Positions 1-11,225 of a stretch of DNA of 64,000 nucleotides are shown here, piece after piece. The notes below the pieces were generated by a model. The model saw only the letters and a list, made by a program, of their open reading frames with translations, searched no databases and was not told the origin of the DNA. The translations under genes were made by a program, and so were the position numbers. Location: contig OY986438.1 of the NCBI GenBank assembly GCA_963920525.1, forward strand, positions 179,344,888 to 179,408,887. Reading direction: 5' to 3'. Origin of the DNA: Dichetophora obliterata (Eukaryota > Arthropoda > Insecta > Diptera > Sciomyzidae). Each line of letters opens with the position of its first letter. Position 1 is the stretch's first letter.

Positions 1-414
1 ATCAACTCTTATTTCAAAATGAAAAAAATATTTAAAAATATCAAATATCAATATTAAATATTTCACTTTATTATAAACATAAAAGTATAAACGTAAATAA
101 GTTTAGCAAAAAACATAAATTAATCTTTGAAAAAAATTTCAAAATTTTACAAAACTTCTTATATTAATAAATTAGTTAATTAGCTAGTTAATTAGCTAAT
201 AAGTTATAAAAGTATGATGTGAATTAGATATTCTTGTTATAGTAAAAATTTATAGTATAGTTAAAAAACTGTTGCTACTTTAAAAGATCCATGAAAGCCT
301 AGTAAGCAGAGTCTTTTAAGATCGCAACCAAAACAAACTGGTTAAAATTAGACTTTCAAAGTGTATAGAGATAAAAAAGAAATGGGTGATTTCGACAATA
401 AAAAAACCATCGTT
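1..414. other. AT-rich spacer, no gene seen
   Basis: Very AT-rich sequence with no convincing reading frame or element end. The only local structure is a short run of TTAATTAGCTAG-type palindromic words near 172-200. It ends at the TA dinucleotide that flanks the mariner element. Confidence 0.6.
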
Positions 415-416
415 TA

Positions 417-444
417 CTAGGGCGTTGAAGATGCTGTAGGCCTT
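417..444 (+). repeat. mariner left TIR
   Basis: Begins CTAGGGCGTTGAAGATGCTG. The right end read in reverse begins CTAGGGCGTTCGAGATGCTG. Confidence 0.85.
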
Positions 445-480
445 ACAAAGAAAGTTCACGATTTTTGCCAAAACTGCTGT

Positions 481-1275
481 TTATTCTATCATATAGTCCT
501 CTTTCAGCTCAATAATGTTATTCCAACGATTTTCTAACATTTCGATGCCCTTTGAATAGTACAATTTTTCAAGAGCTCTTAAATACGCTACAGTTTTTAA
601 TTCAACCTGTTCATTCGTCACAAATCTCCTTCCCTGGAGTCAACTTTTCCAGTTTGGGAATAGTTACTCGAAGCCAAATCTAGAGAATTTTTGGGATAAG
701 AAGCAGTTTGAAGCGTAATTTGTGCGATTTGGCCATGGTTTCGATCAATTTGTAAGCTTTTACATTGCCTTGCAAAGAAATAATTGCGATTTCGGTCTTC
801 AATTGGTCCAGTAACTTTCAGTAATAGTCGCTGTTGATTTTTTTTTTTTCTCAATTAGTCGATGAACCAAATGCAGCTTGAACCCCAAAATACAGACGCC
901 AACACCTTTCCGGCAGTTTGTTGAGTCTCGGTCGCTTTGAAACACTTCTACTGGGACCTACCCACTGTTTTGCTGTTTCTTTAGTTTTTGGTGTGTAGTG
1001 GTGAAGACATATTTTATTCATAGTCACTTTTTAACGCAAAAAATCAGTCGGATTTTGTTTAAACATATCCGAACATTGTTGGGAATTGCGAACACGGTCA
1101 TGTTTTTTATTGATTGTTAATGAGCGCGGCACCCATTTTGCAGTCAGCTTTCCCATATCCAAATGTTCATGTACAATTAAATGTTCTTTTGACATACCTA
1201 CGGCTGTAGCTATCTCACGAACTTTAACTTCTAGATAGTCCAATATGAAATCGTGAATTTTTCCAATAGTTCTGG
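481..1275 (-). pseudogene. mariner transposase (irritans-like), broken
   Basis: A DDE/D transposase that would cut and paste the element. The C-terminus is readable from the stop at 481-483 upstream to about 620, with the mariner-type ending that includes YYSKGIEMLENRWN. The segment 1031-1265 gives the helix-turn-helix end and linker, including KWVPRSL and the NPTDFLR block that precedes the catalytic domain. Between about 640 and 1030 only fragments such as the W-x-H-H-Y-T-P-K-T-K block near the first catalytic Asp can be followed, with frame changes and a stop just after FLR. The match to the irritans subfamily is from motif resemblance and is tentative. No intact start or full triad can be shown. 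Confidence 0.85.
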
Positions 1276-1627
1276 AGAGGTTTTTGATTTTTGATGCTGC
1301 ACCGGCGTGTTCACCTTTTGTTCTGATTCAACCTCTTTTCAACTCTGTAATTCAATATTTTACGTTTGAATACGACGGAGTAGATTCACCATAATATTTA
1401 TCAATATTATCAATTTATTTATTTTTTTTTTGTTTGTTTCTTTCGCACTTTTGTTAAGCAAAAAGTAAAGAAAAATGCACGAAATTCATCTTTATCCATT
1501 TTTATAACAATACCAAAAGTTGTTTAAATTAGAAAACTGCAACGTCAGTATGCATTGACAGATCAATCTGAAGGTTGCCATCAGTCAAAAATGTCATGCA
1601 TTTGAAGAGTAGTGGTGCCGTCACTTG

Positions 1628-1655
1628 AAGACCGGCAGCATCTCGAACGCCCTAG
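1628..1655 (-). repeat. mariner right TIR
   Basis: Reverse complement of the left end with a few differences. The TA at 1656-1657 follows it. Confidence 0.85.
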
Positions 1656-2827
1656 TATATTGCAGTTGCATTTATAGTTGGTGAAAATTTTTATATTTTC
1701 TTGTGAATAAACTTCCGGAATTTAGTGCTTGGAGTCCCGAGATTCCAGGATTCGGACTTGGTTAGAGATCGGTATTCAGGATCCCTGGGTTGATAGTTCT
1801 ATTATGTAGGTACAAAAAAAATTTCCATATGCAGAAACTGCGCATATGCTGAGCTTTTAAAACTCCATTTATTTTTTAAATATCGTAATAAATTTGGTAT
1901 ATTTGTGTAACGTATAATATTAATTCCATATTAAAAAAAAATGTGTTAACTGTAATTTAAATTTAAAATAACTTTTAAAAAATTACCTAAGAAAATAAAT
2001 AGTTCAAATTTTTCCGAAATATTTATATTAAATTACTAAACATAACATAAAACCACATCTAATTTAAACCAACAAAAAAATTAACAAAACAACTAACTCA
2101 CCAGTAAAAACATCAAACATGCAATATGACAAATATCAAAATATCAAAAAATTTGATACAAAATAAATTTGTTTTTAAATAATTTTATAAAGATGAAATG
2201 TTTTTAAAATTTTTTTGAAAAACATATACGAAAAAAAATAAATTGTTTTCTCTATTAATGTACTTAAAAAATTAATTTTAAGTTTTCGTTGTAAAAATCT
2301 TTATATGCTCTGAAAGCTTTGAGAAGGGTTTTTACAAATAATGCAAGTTTTTATAGAATACATAGTTGGAAAAATAGTTGGATATAGTTGGAAAAATGGA
2401 ACTCATATCACTAGCCTTTTCTGGAAAACATCACTTTTTTTACTTTGAGGGGTATTTGAACCCTTCAAGAAGAGAACAACATTGTTGCTCAATTTTTTGA
2501 GTCAAGTATTTTACAATAAATTTGCTAAAGATTCAAACAAAAATTGTACTTGAGTTGAAAGTCATGTCTTTTTATTACTAAAATTGTTGTTACAATTGAC
2601 TTAAAAAATGCCTTACCTGAACTAACCCCAATAAATCCTTTTGTGAGGATGCTGAAATATCTTATAGCTTCAGAAAGACATTGAGATTTTTGAATTTATT
2701 TTTGACGTATGATAGTGTAATTTACCATTGATTATATTAAAAATAAATTAAATATCGTTACGTTACAGACAGTTGGTAAAATTAAATTTCGGCAACAAGT
2801 GATACTATTTTTTATTAATAAAAAGTA

Positions 2828-2890
2828 TGATTTAAACTATCAAACATTTAGAATTTGTATTTAAATCATATAAAATCAACATAAATAAAA
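2828..2890 (+). repeat. MITE-X terminal arm, isolated
   Basis: This 63-bp piece (TGATTTAAACTATCAAACAT onward) is nearly identical to the right terminal arm of the complete MITE-X copy at 31,335-31,779. Only one arm is present here, so it is a truncated copy. Confidence 0.7.
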
Positions 2891-4059
2891 CTTTCACGCA
2901 ACAACAATGTTTTCACAAAAAAGTCAATTTAGACAACTCAATTATCTTGTTTTAATTTTCTTTAAACGTTTAAAAAAATAAAAAAGCACTGAATGTTGAA
3001 GACAAACAAAAGCTCTTTACAAGCTGCTTCTCTTTTTTGAATACCTGATAAATGAATGCATTTTTCTTCTAACCAATGCAACAAAAATTGCAACAAAGAA
3101 GCTGGCAGCAAATCAGAGCAATTCAGCTCAAATAAACTCAGCACGTATGGCGAGCGAGAATGGCCAGCATAAAAGCACCTTCAAATGCGTTGCGTATGTA
3201 GCTGACCTAAGCGCAATTGCAACCGATGCAACTTGCTATGCTTTTGATAGAGCATGAAAAGTGCAAAGATTTTCCATCAAATGCAGTCTTAATAAAAGTG
3301 CTGGCGCTGAGCTTACGTATGAACAATACTAATGTCATGATTGCATCACATTGAATTGAATTAAATGTTACTCATACGTCGTGGTGGCTGGCTGTGTGGT
3401 TCTCTAATAATATGGTCAGCATGTTATTTCGATCATGTTCTAGACACTAGAACACGTTTTATTCCCCAAGGAATTGTGTTGCTACGTGTCCGAACTTTAA
3501 TTCAATGTAATAATAATAATGATAATAATCAGAGTATTCGAGCTGCTATTCTATTATATTCTATACTCGAAACAAAGTTACACTAATTTGCACTTTTAAT
3601 GCAATATAAAATCAATTTAATTCACCACGTTTAATTTGCATAAATTTACACAGATGCCCTCGAGCTATTGTGCTGAATACAATTTATTTTATTGTTTCAA
3701 AAGTTGAGGACAGTTAAAATAAATTCATTCTTATATCTAAAGCTGTGCTATGCTTTGGTATTGATTTTAGCTGCAGGGTTTTGCTCGAATTGCGTTTCAT
3801 TGCGTTCAATGATGTTTATATTTTTTGAACAAAATTCATTTTAATGGCGTTCAAACGTATTAAAAAGGCTTTAATTATATCAAAGAAATAAATTAAAAAA
3901 ATCAAGCTGTATCTAAATCTTTCGCTATAAAAAACTGACCAAAATTTAACGTTAACACTTTAAAACAAAGCTTGAAAACTACAGCAGAAAGAAAAGAAAA
4001 ATTTTCAATCAGATGGTAATTTCTTTAAGGATAAGTTCTCATCTAAGGGCTCAATGGCA

Positions 4060-4330
4060 AGCTTACCAGTCAAAATTCGGAATAATTCCCATGAAAATTA
4101 CCTTTTTCCCCACAGTCACATAAATTAAATACCACCAAAATTCCCATGATGAAGGTAAGCAAAAATATCCCATCGCAATAAAAAGTTACCAAAAAAAATC
4201 CCACGATCATTAAAATTTACCACGAAAATGCCATTCGTTTTAAAAACACAACCAAAAAAATCAAACAAGAAATCCCATACGCTTTAAAAAATGTCACAAT
4301 AAATCCCATGTGCACAAAACATTAAAAAAA
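4060..4330. repeat. Degenerate ~45-bp tandem repeat
   Basis: The words AAAATCCCA and TTACCA or ATTACC recur at roughly 40-50 bp steps. The units are badly diverged and the boundaries are soft. Confidence 0.45.
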
Positions 4331-5400
4331 AGTTAGAAATACCACAAAGAAATAATAATGGTATTCAATGAACGGCGTATTTGTGAAGTGCATAGCATCA
4401 GAGCGATATATTAACTGAAGCGTATTTTGCAACAACAAAAATGTAAGGGGTTTTACAAACGCAGCTAACGACAATACGGTGCAAGTGTGATTTCAACTCT
4501 GATTTCATTTTAAAAGAGAATTGAAAACCAATGGATTTGATAAGTTAACTTACAAATATTTTTTATTATTGTTTTACCAAAACAATTATATTTTTCTTAT
4601 TTTTGGCATTTTAAAATAATTTTTGTAAACTTTACGCTTGCAAAAATATTTGTCATATGTCAAAAAATTTCCACTTAGGTTTCATGATGGCAACTTGTTC
4701 TTCAAAACAAATATGCAATTTTATAGTTTTTTTTTTTAAGGGTAAGTTCTTTTTTTTTCACAGAAGGAAGTAAATGAGCACCTTGAATTTTTTGACAGTT
4801 ATTTATTGATTCGTGAAATGTGAATCAGTGAAATTATTGTCTAAATTTCTTTCCAGTCACTTTTTTATATCACGGCGATAGCAACAGAAGCACTATTGTT
4901 CACCTAGTTATACAAAAAGATAATAATACATTTTAATTTATATTATTTTTTATTCTTTTGTATAGAATTCTATATAATTAAAGAATTAGTTGATGAATCT
5001 TATTAATTTAATTCAACGAACTCTCATAAGTTTCAGTTCAGTTTAATAAACATCAATTTTATTATTTAGTGAAACTGAAAAGATTTTTTAACCTGCCTAT
5101 TGTATTTTTTTATCAAATTCCCTTTGAACAATTACTTCATAAATTTATTTTATTTTATAAAACTTTTTTGAAGTGAAACTTCTAATAGCACGGTTGATTA
5201 AAGCATTTTTTAAAACATGTGCAATGAAAATAGTTCCTGAGGCGAAATTTCTTGAAAAAGCATTTCAAAATAAGGATTTTATTGACAATTTCTGTTTACA
5301 GTGATCACTTAATCATAGTGACAATAAAATAATATAGGAGAGAGTTGTCTAAAGTGGGAACTCTTCTTATGTGGAACCCGATATTGTCTCCGTTATTTAT

Positions 5401-5580
5401 TTGTTGTTGTTTCTTTGGAAAAAATTCGTTAGAGCAATTTATTGTTCTAACCTGACCTAAATCTCAATAAACGATTTTAAACCATCAAACAAGTAGGATT
5501 TGTATTTAAAATCAAGGATGATTTAAACTATCAAACAATTAGAATTTGTATTTTAATCATAGAAAATTAACATAATAATA
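5401..5580 (+). repeat. MITE-X partial copy
   Basis: Contains the TTTCTTTGGAA...TTCGTTAGA internal block and two successive copies of the terminal arm (near 5475-5515 and 5518-5580). Equivalent blocks occur at 23,303-23,345 and 31,335-31,779. The order and missing centre show a deleted or rearranged copy. Confidence 0.65.
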
Positions 5581-6322
5581 AATAAAAAGGTCATGTAGCA
5601 AACTTTCAATTGTAAAAAAATAAAGTGTCAGAAGTTAAAGGCCGAGAAAAGTTCTTCCAACTGAACAATAAGCGAAGGTTTTGTGTAAGGTGAGAGTTTT
5701 GCGAACGTTTTTGGATAGAATTTTGTTTTATTTTTAATTTTAACTTTTCTATTTTGTCGCTTAAAAGTGCTTGCTATAGAAGATTAAATTTTTTAAAACT
5801 TTTCCCATAAATGAAAACTGTACTCCTTTTGCAAAATTCATAAAAAACTAATTTTGATTCAAAAAAGAGTAATTTTAGAAGCTGAAAATTTCTCCTGGAC
5901 AATTGGACAAATGGATAATTTTGTTCATATATGAGTTAAGAAATTAATCAAATATGTTTCTTTTTTGCATTCTTAAATGAATTAAGAAATAGGAATTTTT
6001 AATCATATCAATAGCAACAATATCTCATAAACGAACAATTTTTTGTTCATAACCAAAAATAATTTCAGAAATGAATCATAAATATTACTATTTTATATAC
6101 TAAAATGAGTTAAAATGCGTTTGCTTTAAGTTTAGATTTTGCCTACATTTTCAATTAAAACATCAATGATTTTTTTACAATAATTAAGTAATCTGCTGGG
6201 ACCTTTCTTTTTAACTATTATTATTGAATAAAGTTACTTTATTTTACTTCATATTAATACCATACATTCGTATTGTCTATATGATAAACTTAATAATAAT
6301 TTTTTAAACAAATTGTCGCTAT

Positions 6323-6611
6323 TAAAAGGCACTTGAAATACTTTTGTGTATTCATTGAAACGAGTTGTTTTTTATGCAATCCATTTTAATATAAGAATTT
6401 AGTTAATTTAAATGTTAATTCAAGTAAAGTCAACTTAGGCATTATTTAGGCAATTAAAGGCATTATTATAATTAAATAAAAGTAAAATAACATGTACAAG
6501 GCACATAAAATGAAAAACGACCCGCACTCAACGCTCTCTTTTTCCGACTACTCAGTTGCTGGTCGGAGTTGCCACCTCCTTTTCTTTTAAGATGTTGCCA
6601 TCCTTCTTTTA
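6323..6611 (-). repeat. Gypsy 3' LTR
   Basis: On the plus strand it starts TAAAAG and ends CTTTTA, a perfect 6-bp terminal inverted pair. The integrase frame runs 25 bp into it. Confidence 0.93.
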
Positions 6612-7666
6612 GTCGGCCTTTCCTGAATATTCGATGCGTCCTCGTGTCGCTGATTACCACATTCGAAATCTTCATAGTCATCACTGGAATCTTCAGAGTC
6701 AAAAATTGGTAAATTACAATACGGCTTTAATTTGTCTGTAGCGTAAACAGATGAATAATGACGTTGTTTTCTGTGCGACCCTGGTAGGTCCTCGACTACA
6801 TAGCGATCTCGTCCAAGAGCTTTCGAAACAATAAACGGTCCTTTGTATCGTGGCTCGAGTTTTCGTGAGGTACCAGAACTGGCTGGTTCATTCTCAGCTA
6901 GAACCAGATCACCTTCCTTGTAGATTGTTGGCTTAGCGTGAGTTTTGTGGAATCGTTGTTTAGCTTTAGCTCTTTCTTTGTCGACGCGTTCAGCCGCTTG
7001 CTCTCGAATTCGATGTAGGTCGTCTAATTGATTTTCGTCGTTTACGTGCAAAGCGAGTATGAGTTTATTTTGAAGTATGTCTCGTGGTTGGAAACTAAAC
7101 AGAAGCTCCTGTGGTGTTTTTGCTGTTGTTTTATTCTGCATACTGTTGATTGACCAATGTATGTTTCGGAGGCCTTCATCCCAGCGCTTGTCGTTAGTCG
7201 TTGTCGGAAGTAGCATCGATAAGATTGTTCGATTCGTGCGTTCGGCATGTGCGTTGGCGCGAGGAGTGCGCACGGTGAGTGATGTCAAAATGTGAGTGAT
7301 GTCGTGGTCCTTGCAGTATCTTTCAAAATCTTTGGACGTAAATGCGGTCCCGCGATCAGTCACCATCCGTTCAGGGACACCAAAGTAGCTGCTTACTTCG
7401 TCTAGTACGGTTAGCACGTGTTTTGTCGCAGTGCTCTTAACGGCTCTTATTATTGTAAATTTGGTGAATGCGTCCACAAGAACAAGTATATGTTCGTTAC
7501 GCCTGGAACTTTTGGGAAAAGGTCCTAAATGATCAAGGTGAATCGTTTTGAATGGTACTGGGTTGATGTCGCTATAGTGATATTGACCTTCTTTTTTCCC
7601 GCCCGGAACCTTGTTGTATGCGCATTCTATGCATGACTTAATAAATGACTTTATGTAGTTTCGCAT
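6587..7666 (-). CDS. Gypsy integrase, C-terminal part of Pol
   Basis: Inserts the element's cDNA into the chromosome; a nuclear enzyme. The frame starts inside the zinc-binding domain, after its two His, at the Cys pair CIEC (residues 12-15). The catalytic core has D45 (in LDHLGPF), D104 (in VTDRGTAF) and E142 (in AERTNRTI). The D104-E142 spacing is 37 residues, two more than the usual 35. After it come a basic linker and a GPY/F-type module (KGPFIVSKALGRDRYVVEDL). The C-terminus ends in the LTR. The upstream half of the zinc domain (H-x3-H type) sits in the neighbouring frame at 7651-8052, so one indel in a run of T near 7680 splits the protein. The start given is only the open frame, not a true translation start. 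Confidence 0.88.
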   Translation of the reverse strand: MRNYIKSFIKSCIECAYNKVPGGKKEGQYHYSDINPVPFKTIHLDHLGPFPKSSRRNEHILVLVDAFTKFTIIRAVKSTATKHVLTVLDEVSSYFGVPERMVTDRGTAFTSKDFERYCKDHDITHILTSLTVRTPRANAHAERTNRTILSMLLPTTTNDKRWDEGLRNIHWSINSMQNKTTAKTPQELLFSFQPRDILQNKLILALHVNDENQLDDLHRIREQAAERVDKERAKAKQRFHKTHAKPTIYKEGDLVLAENEPASSGTSRKLEPRYKGPFIVSKALGRDRYVVEDLPGSHRKQRHYSSVYATDKLKPYCNLPIFDSEDSSDDYEDFECGNQRHEDASNIQERPTKRRMATS

Positions 7667-8052
7667 GCGAGGGAACCAAAAAACCTCCTCACTTTTTCCA
7701 TCGTTTTGTCAACGCTAACGTGACCGGCCTTGTCGTGGCATTCGTAGACAATTCTCCATCGTAGTGCCTTGGGCACAACCCAAAGTTTGGCGTCTTTGTT
7801 TTTGCGGTAAAGACGACCCTGGTTTTCAACATATTCGTTCGTTATTTGCTTGTTTTTTAAACGTAGTTCATCGATGATCTTCTTGATTTTTGCGTCTTGG
7901 AGTTTCATACTGTAAATCCAATCTCCTTCTTCAATTTCTACCTTGTCAATGCGGAGTGAAGCAGTGTCGATTTCACGATATGGCTCAACGGGATTTCGGC
8001 TTATCGCATCTACATGCGGCATCCTCTGTCCTGACCGATGTTCAATGTGCAC
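7651..8052 (-). pseudogene. Pol segment: RNase H tail to integrase zinc domain
   Basis: Begins with the last RNase H residues (around HVDAISRNP, which carries the final Asp motif) and runs through the connection to the integrase zinc domain (YECHDKAGHVSVDKT, two His). It is out of frame with both neighbours. At its 5' end the sequence jumps from the RNase H motif YHSYELETLA directly to the tail, so roughly 50-70 residues of RNase H are missing, including the third catalytic Asp. At its 3' end a T-run indel shifts the frame before the Cys pair of the zinc domain. Confidence 0.85.
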
Positions 8053-9620
8053 GCTAAAGTTTCAAGTTCGTAGCTGTGGTACCTTCTTTCCTCGTTGCTC
8101 GTCGACCTACTGAAATATGCCACAGGTTTCCACTGATCCTCGTCTTTTTGCATGAGTACCCCGGCCAGACTCACTGAGCTCGCATCGGTGTGTATTTGTT
8201 GATCGGCATCAACGCTGTATGGGGTCATGACGGGTTTCTTGGTAAGTGCACTTCTTAACTCGTCCATCGCAGCATCCTGTTCTGTTGTCCACTCAAATGG
8301 CTGGTCTTTACGCAAAAGTTTTCGTAGGGGTTCTGAAATCAGCGCATAGCCAGGTACAAATTTGCGAAAGTAACCCGTTAAACCCAAGAATTGGCGTACT
8401 TCCGTTAAGCAAGTTGGGGTTCGAAAATTTTGCACTGCCAACGTTTTAATTGACCCTGGACTTATACCTGCAGGTGATAATTCGTGTCCCAAAAATTCTA
8501 CGGTCCGCTTAAGAAACGCGCATTCTCGCAGATTCAAAGTTAACTTAGCTTCGCGCAACACTCCCAAAATTCTTTCAAGTTTTTCCATCATTTCAGGGAT
8601 CGTTTGGCTACCTATTAGTATGTCGTCCATGTAGTGCAACATGTCACCCTTCAGCGTTTTCTCCTTGACCTTTGTCATTAAACGTTGGAAAACTGCCGGA
8701 GCGTTCTTTAGCCCGAATGGCATGCGTTTAAATTCGTAAAGTCCGTCCGTTGTCACAAAAGCAGTATACTTTCGGCTATTTGGCTCTATGGGGATTTGGT
8801 AGTAACCACTATTCAAATCCAGCGTCGTAAAGTAAGTAAACTGCGCTGCCTCTTGCAACCGTTCCTCAATGTTAGGCATTGGATAAATTTCTTTGTTTAA
8901 ATGTTGATTAAGGCGTCTATAATCTACGCATAAACGGTCTTTGTCGTTTTTCTTTTTAACTAGAAGTATTGGGCTCGAATAATCTGACTCGGAATGAGTT
9001 ATAATATCGTTTAACAGGAGTTCGTCGATCATGTCCGCCACCAGCGCTTTTTTAGGTTCGGGTACTCGGTATGGTCTTTGAGCTATCGGTTCATTGCTAG
9101 TCACCTCGATTTTCATTTCAATAAGATTTGTTTTTCCTATATCAGCCATTCCGTCAGAAAAAACATCGCGATTTTTGTTTAATAAATGAAGTAAAGTAGA
9201 ACGTACATCGTCATTATCTATGTCGCAGCTTATGTCATCGCTCGTCACAGGTTCTTTAGCAGTAACGTTGTTTACTTTCATGGTACAAGGTATTTTAGAA
9301 GTATAATAAAAAACTATCTCACCCTTTTTAACAGTGGCATAAATATCTTCGCCCGAAAATAGCTCGTGTCCAAGAAGGACATCGGTTGGTAGCAAATCAT
9401 CTTCAACAACGTAAAGGCAAATTTTCAGCATCACCTCGTCAACTTGTAGATCCACGGTTATTTCCTCGTTCGTAATTCGCATGCCGCCACATATACCTTT
9501 GATTTGCATGGTGCATCTTTCCGCTTTGCACCCTAGAATTTTTGCCACTGAACGACGTATCATGTGACAGTCACTTCCGCTATCGATATATGCAATAAAT
9601 GGTTTATCGTTAACATGCAC
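8010..9620 (-). CDS. Gypsy protease, reverse transcriptase and part of RNase H
   Basis: Polyprotein segment of 536 residues. Protease: catalytic DSG at residues 13-15. Reverse transcriptase: DYRRLN near 233-238, LDLNSGYYQ with a catalytic Asp at 267-275, FKRMPFGLKNAP near 297-308, and the YMDD box at 330-333. RNase H starts with HTDAS (Asp 479) and YELE (518-520), then breaks off into unrelated residues because of a deletion. Its job is to process Gag-Pol and copy the RNA into DNA in the virus-like particle. The frame begins without a clear ATG and is +1 relative to the upstream zinc-knuckle frame, so it would need frameshifting or is the result of an indel. Confidence 0.92.
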   Translation of the reverse strand: MHVNDKPFIAYIDSGSDCHMIRRSVAKILGCKAERCTMQIKGICGGMRITNEEITVDLQVDEVMLKICLYVVEDDLLPTDVLLGHELFSGEDIYATVKKGEIVFYYTSKIPCTMKVNNVTAKEPVTSDDISCDIDNDDVRSTLLHLLNKNRDVFSDGMADIGKTNLIEMKIEVTSNEPIAQRPYRVPEPKKALVADMIDELLLNDIITHSESDYSSPILLVKKKNDKDRLCVDYRRLNQHLNKEIYPMPNIEERLQEAAQFTYFTTLDLNSGYYQIPIEPNSRKYTAFVTTDGLYEFKRMPFGLKNAPAVFQRLMTKVKEKTLKGDMLHYMDDILIGSQTIPEMMEKLERILGVLREAKLTLNLRECAFLKRTVEFLGHELSPAGISPGSIKTLAVQNFRTPTCLTEVRQFLGLTGYFRKFVPGYALISEPLRKLLRKDQPFEWTTEQDAAMDELRSALTKKPVMTPYSVDADQQIHTDASSVSLAGVLMQKDEDQWKPVAYFSRSTSNEERRYHSYELETLACTLNIGQDRGCRM

Positions 9621-9822
9621 TATTTTTTTCGAAAATTTCTTTCTTTTCTTCGCAATTTATTTTTTTTACCGTCGCACTTTTCCCACAGTTCTCGGGTTCA
9701 CCTCGCGGGTGCACTTTCTGACAATCTTTGCAACGATGTCGACGTTGAGGCTTAGGGCAGTTAGGCGAAATGTGGCCTTTTTCTGAGCAATTAAAACATG
9801 ATAAAAATTTTTCACTCTTCAC
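9610..9822 (-). CDS. Gag nucleocapsid zinc-knuckle segment
   Basis: Carries a classic CCHC knuckle (CFNCSEKGHISPNC, C-x2-C-x4-H-x4-C) followed by a second Cys/His cluster (CKDCQKVH...C). It binds element RNA in packaging. The same frame is open upstream into the end of the gag frame, so it is the C-terminal part of Gag reached by a +1 change of frame near 9885. It ends by overlapping the start of the pol frame by 11 bp. I cannot tell a programmed shift from a mutation. Confidence 0.85.
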   Translation of the reverse strand: MKSEKFLSCFNCSEKGHISPNCPKPQRRHRCKDCQKVHPRGEPENCGKSATVKKINCEEKKEIFEKNSAC

Positions 9823-9877
9823 TGTATTTTGCGGGGTTTTGGAGTCGTTTGTTTTAGAATTATAATTATTATTTACG

Positions 9878-10699
9878 TTACGCGACGCGACTGGTAAGTT
9901 TTTTTAAATATTCGTCAAGAGTTTCTCGCATGTGTTTCATTGTATTAAATTTAAGCGCGGCGATCGCTGTTTGAAGTTCACGGTACTTGAGTCCTTCTCG
10001 TGTATACTTAATAACTGCTTGCTCACTTAAATTGAAACGTTTGCCTAAAGCACTCATGCGAAAACAATAATCAATTACTTTCTCCCCTTGTTTACGAGTC
10101 GCATTGCTCATTTTAAAACTAATGTCCGCTTCGTCAAACTTTATACCAAATTCAGCCACTAGAGCTGAAGAAAAATCACTCCAGTTGGACAAGAGGTTTT
10201 GCGAACCGTTTAACCATAGTCGCGCTACACCTTTCATGCGACGATAAACTGCTAAGAGCGTACACTTTTCATCCCATTCATAGGCACTCATTGCACTATT
10301 CACACGTTGGACAAATTGCTCCGCGTTTAAAGAAAGATCATTTGTAGGGTCGAATTCTGGGATTGTCTCAGAAATCTCGTTTACAGAATATTTACTGCGC
10401 GCAACTGAAACACTTGAAATTTCAGACTGTGGAGCGTTAGCGGGAGTGCTATTACGAGGGGTTTGTGAATACTCAGAATGAGTCACAGCCGAGATTGCAC
10501 TAACAAGATCCGCCATCATATTTTTTAGCTCATTAATTTGTTCTTGTACCGAAACAACCGGCACTACATCCGCCTCGTCGGAATCAAGCTTTTCAGTTAA
10601 TCGTAATACTAGCTCTGTTTTTGTGCCCGTAGTTGGCAAATCGTTTTCTGAAAGCAACTCTTTGAGCTGTTGTACATTTAATTTCGATAATTTTACCAT
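9878..10699 (-). CDS. Gypsy Gag, matrix/capsid part with SAP-like N-terminus
   Basis: Structural protein of the virus-like particle, 273 residues, starting with a real ATG. Residues ~3-37 resemble a SAP motif (LNVQQLKELLSENDLPTTGT), a helix-extended-helix DNA-binding fold sometimes found in insect Gypsy Gags. Residues ~55-90 are a Gln/Ser/Pro-rich linker. Residues ~115-260 match the general retrotransposon Gag capsid pattern (LNAEQFVQRV, ARLWLNGSQNLLSNWSDF, and the YCFRMSALGKRFNLSE block). It stops just before the zinc knuckle, which continues in another frame. Confidence 0.88.
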   Translation of the reverse strand: MVKLSKLNVQQLKELLSENDLPTTGTKTELVLRLTEKLDSDEADVVPVVSVQEQINELKNMMADLVSAISAVTHSEYSQTPRNSTPANAPQSEISSVSVARSKYSVNEISETIPEFDPTNDLSLNAEQFVQRVNSAMSAYEWDEKCTLLAVYRRMKGVARLWLNGSQNLLSNWSDFSSALVAEFGIKFDEADISFKMSNATRKQGEKVIDYCFRMSALGKRFNLSEQAVIKYTREGLKYRELQTAIAALKFNTMKHMRETLDEYLKKLTSRVA

Positions 10700-11225
10700 T
10701 TTGTTTCTTTTGTTAACCCGTTTAATATATGTTTATTTTTTTTAAATACTTTTATTAGGTATTTGCCACTTTTTTTTGTTAATCAACACTGTTCTTACTC
10801 CAGCCTTATTGTCAAAAAAAAAAAATTATACCAATCGTTGCTATTTGCTTGTTGTGTGTTTGTACTCGACTTTTCTTACTTTTTTTTTTTTTTTTTGTTT
10901 CGTGGTAGTTTTCAACTCGAATTGCATGACTCGTTACTAGCGTTTGTGTTTTGTTTCGTTATTTTTTGTTGTTACACTTTACTTTCGTTACTTTGTTAAT
11001 CTTCTTTTCTCTTTTGATCGTTTACGTCTACGTCAAGGAGAATTTTTGTTGCAGTAAACACGTTATCGTTAAGTTTCCCCACGACACTTCGTTAATTTTT
11101 GAAATTTCCAGAAAACGACTTTTCCTTACAAATTTTATTACATTATTTTCATGACCGATTTTAATAAAACTTTTACAAAAAAAAAATCACGTTTATTACA
11201 CGACGGATTTAGCTGGCGCACTTTC
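10700..11225 (-). other. Gypsy untranslated leader
   Basis: About 525 bp between the primer-binding site and the gag ATG. It is rich in A on the element's sense strand and holds no reading frame with recognisable content. The packaging signal would be expected here, but no motif can be named. Confidence 0.6.

Larger units (their letters stand above)
417..1655 (-). mobile_element. mariner-type element, decayed, 1239 bp
   Basis: A Tc1/mariner-superfamily element with imperfect terminal inverted repeats (TIRs) and a TA on each side (415-416 and 1656-1657), the target duplication expected for this superfamily. The outer 20 bases of the two ends agree at 18 positions. The length is about that of a full mariner (near 1.3 kb). 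The interior carries pieces of a minus-strand mariner transposase in more than one frame, so the copy is dead as a source of enzyme. Confidence 0.9.
1658..6318. other. AT-rich spacer, no gene seen
   Basis: About 4.6 kb with no reading frame I can relate to a protein. The ORF-sized stretches at 2962-3144 and 3365-3586 have low-complexity content and no motif. Two pieces of the MITE-X family and one degenerate short-period repeat lie inside and are listed separately. The rest may be host intergenic or intronic DNA or old transposon debris. Confidence 0.6.

Noticed and set aside
9618..9632. AAAAAAT heptamer as a -1 slippery site before Pol
   Set aside because: A -1 shift there runs into TAG at once; Pol lies in the +1 frame.
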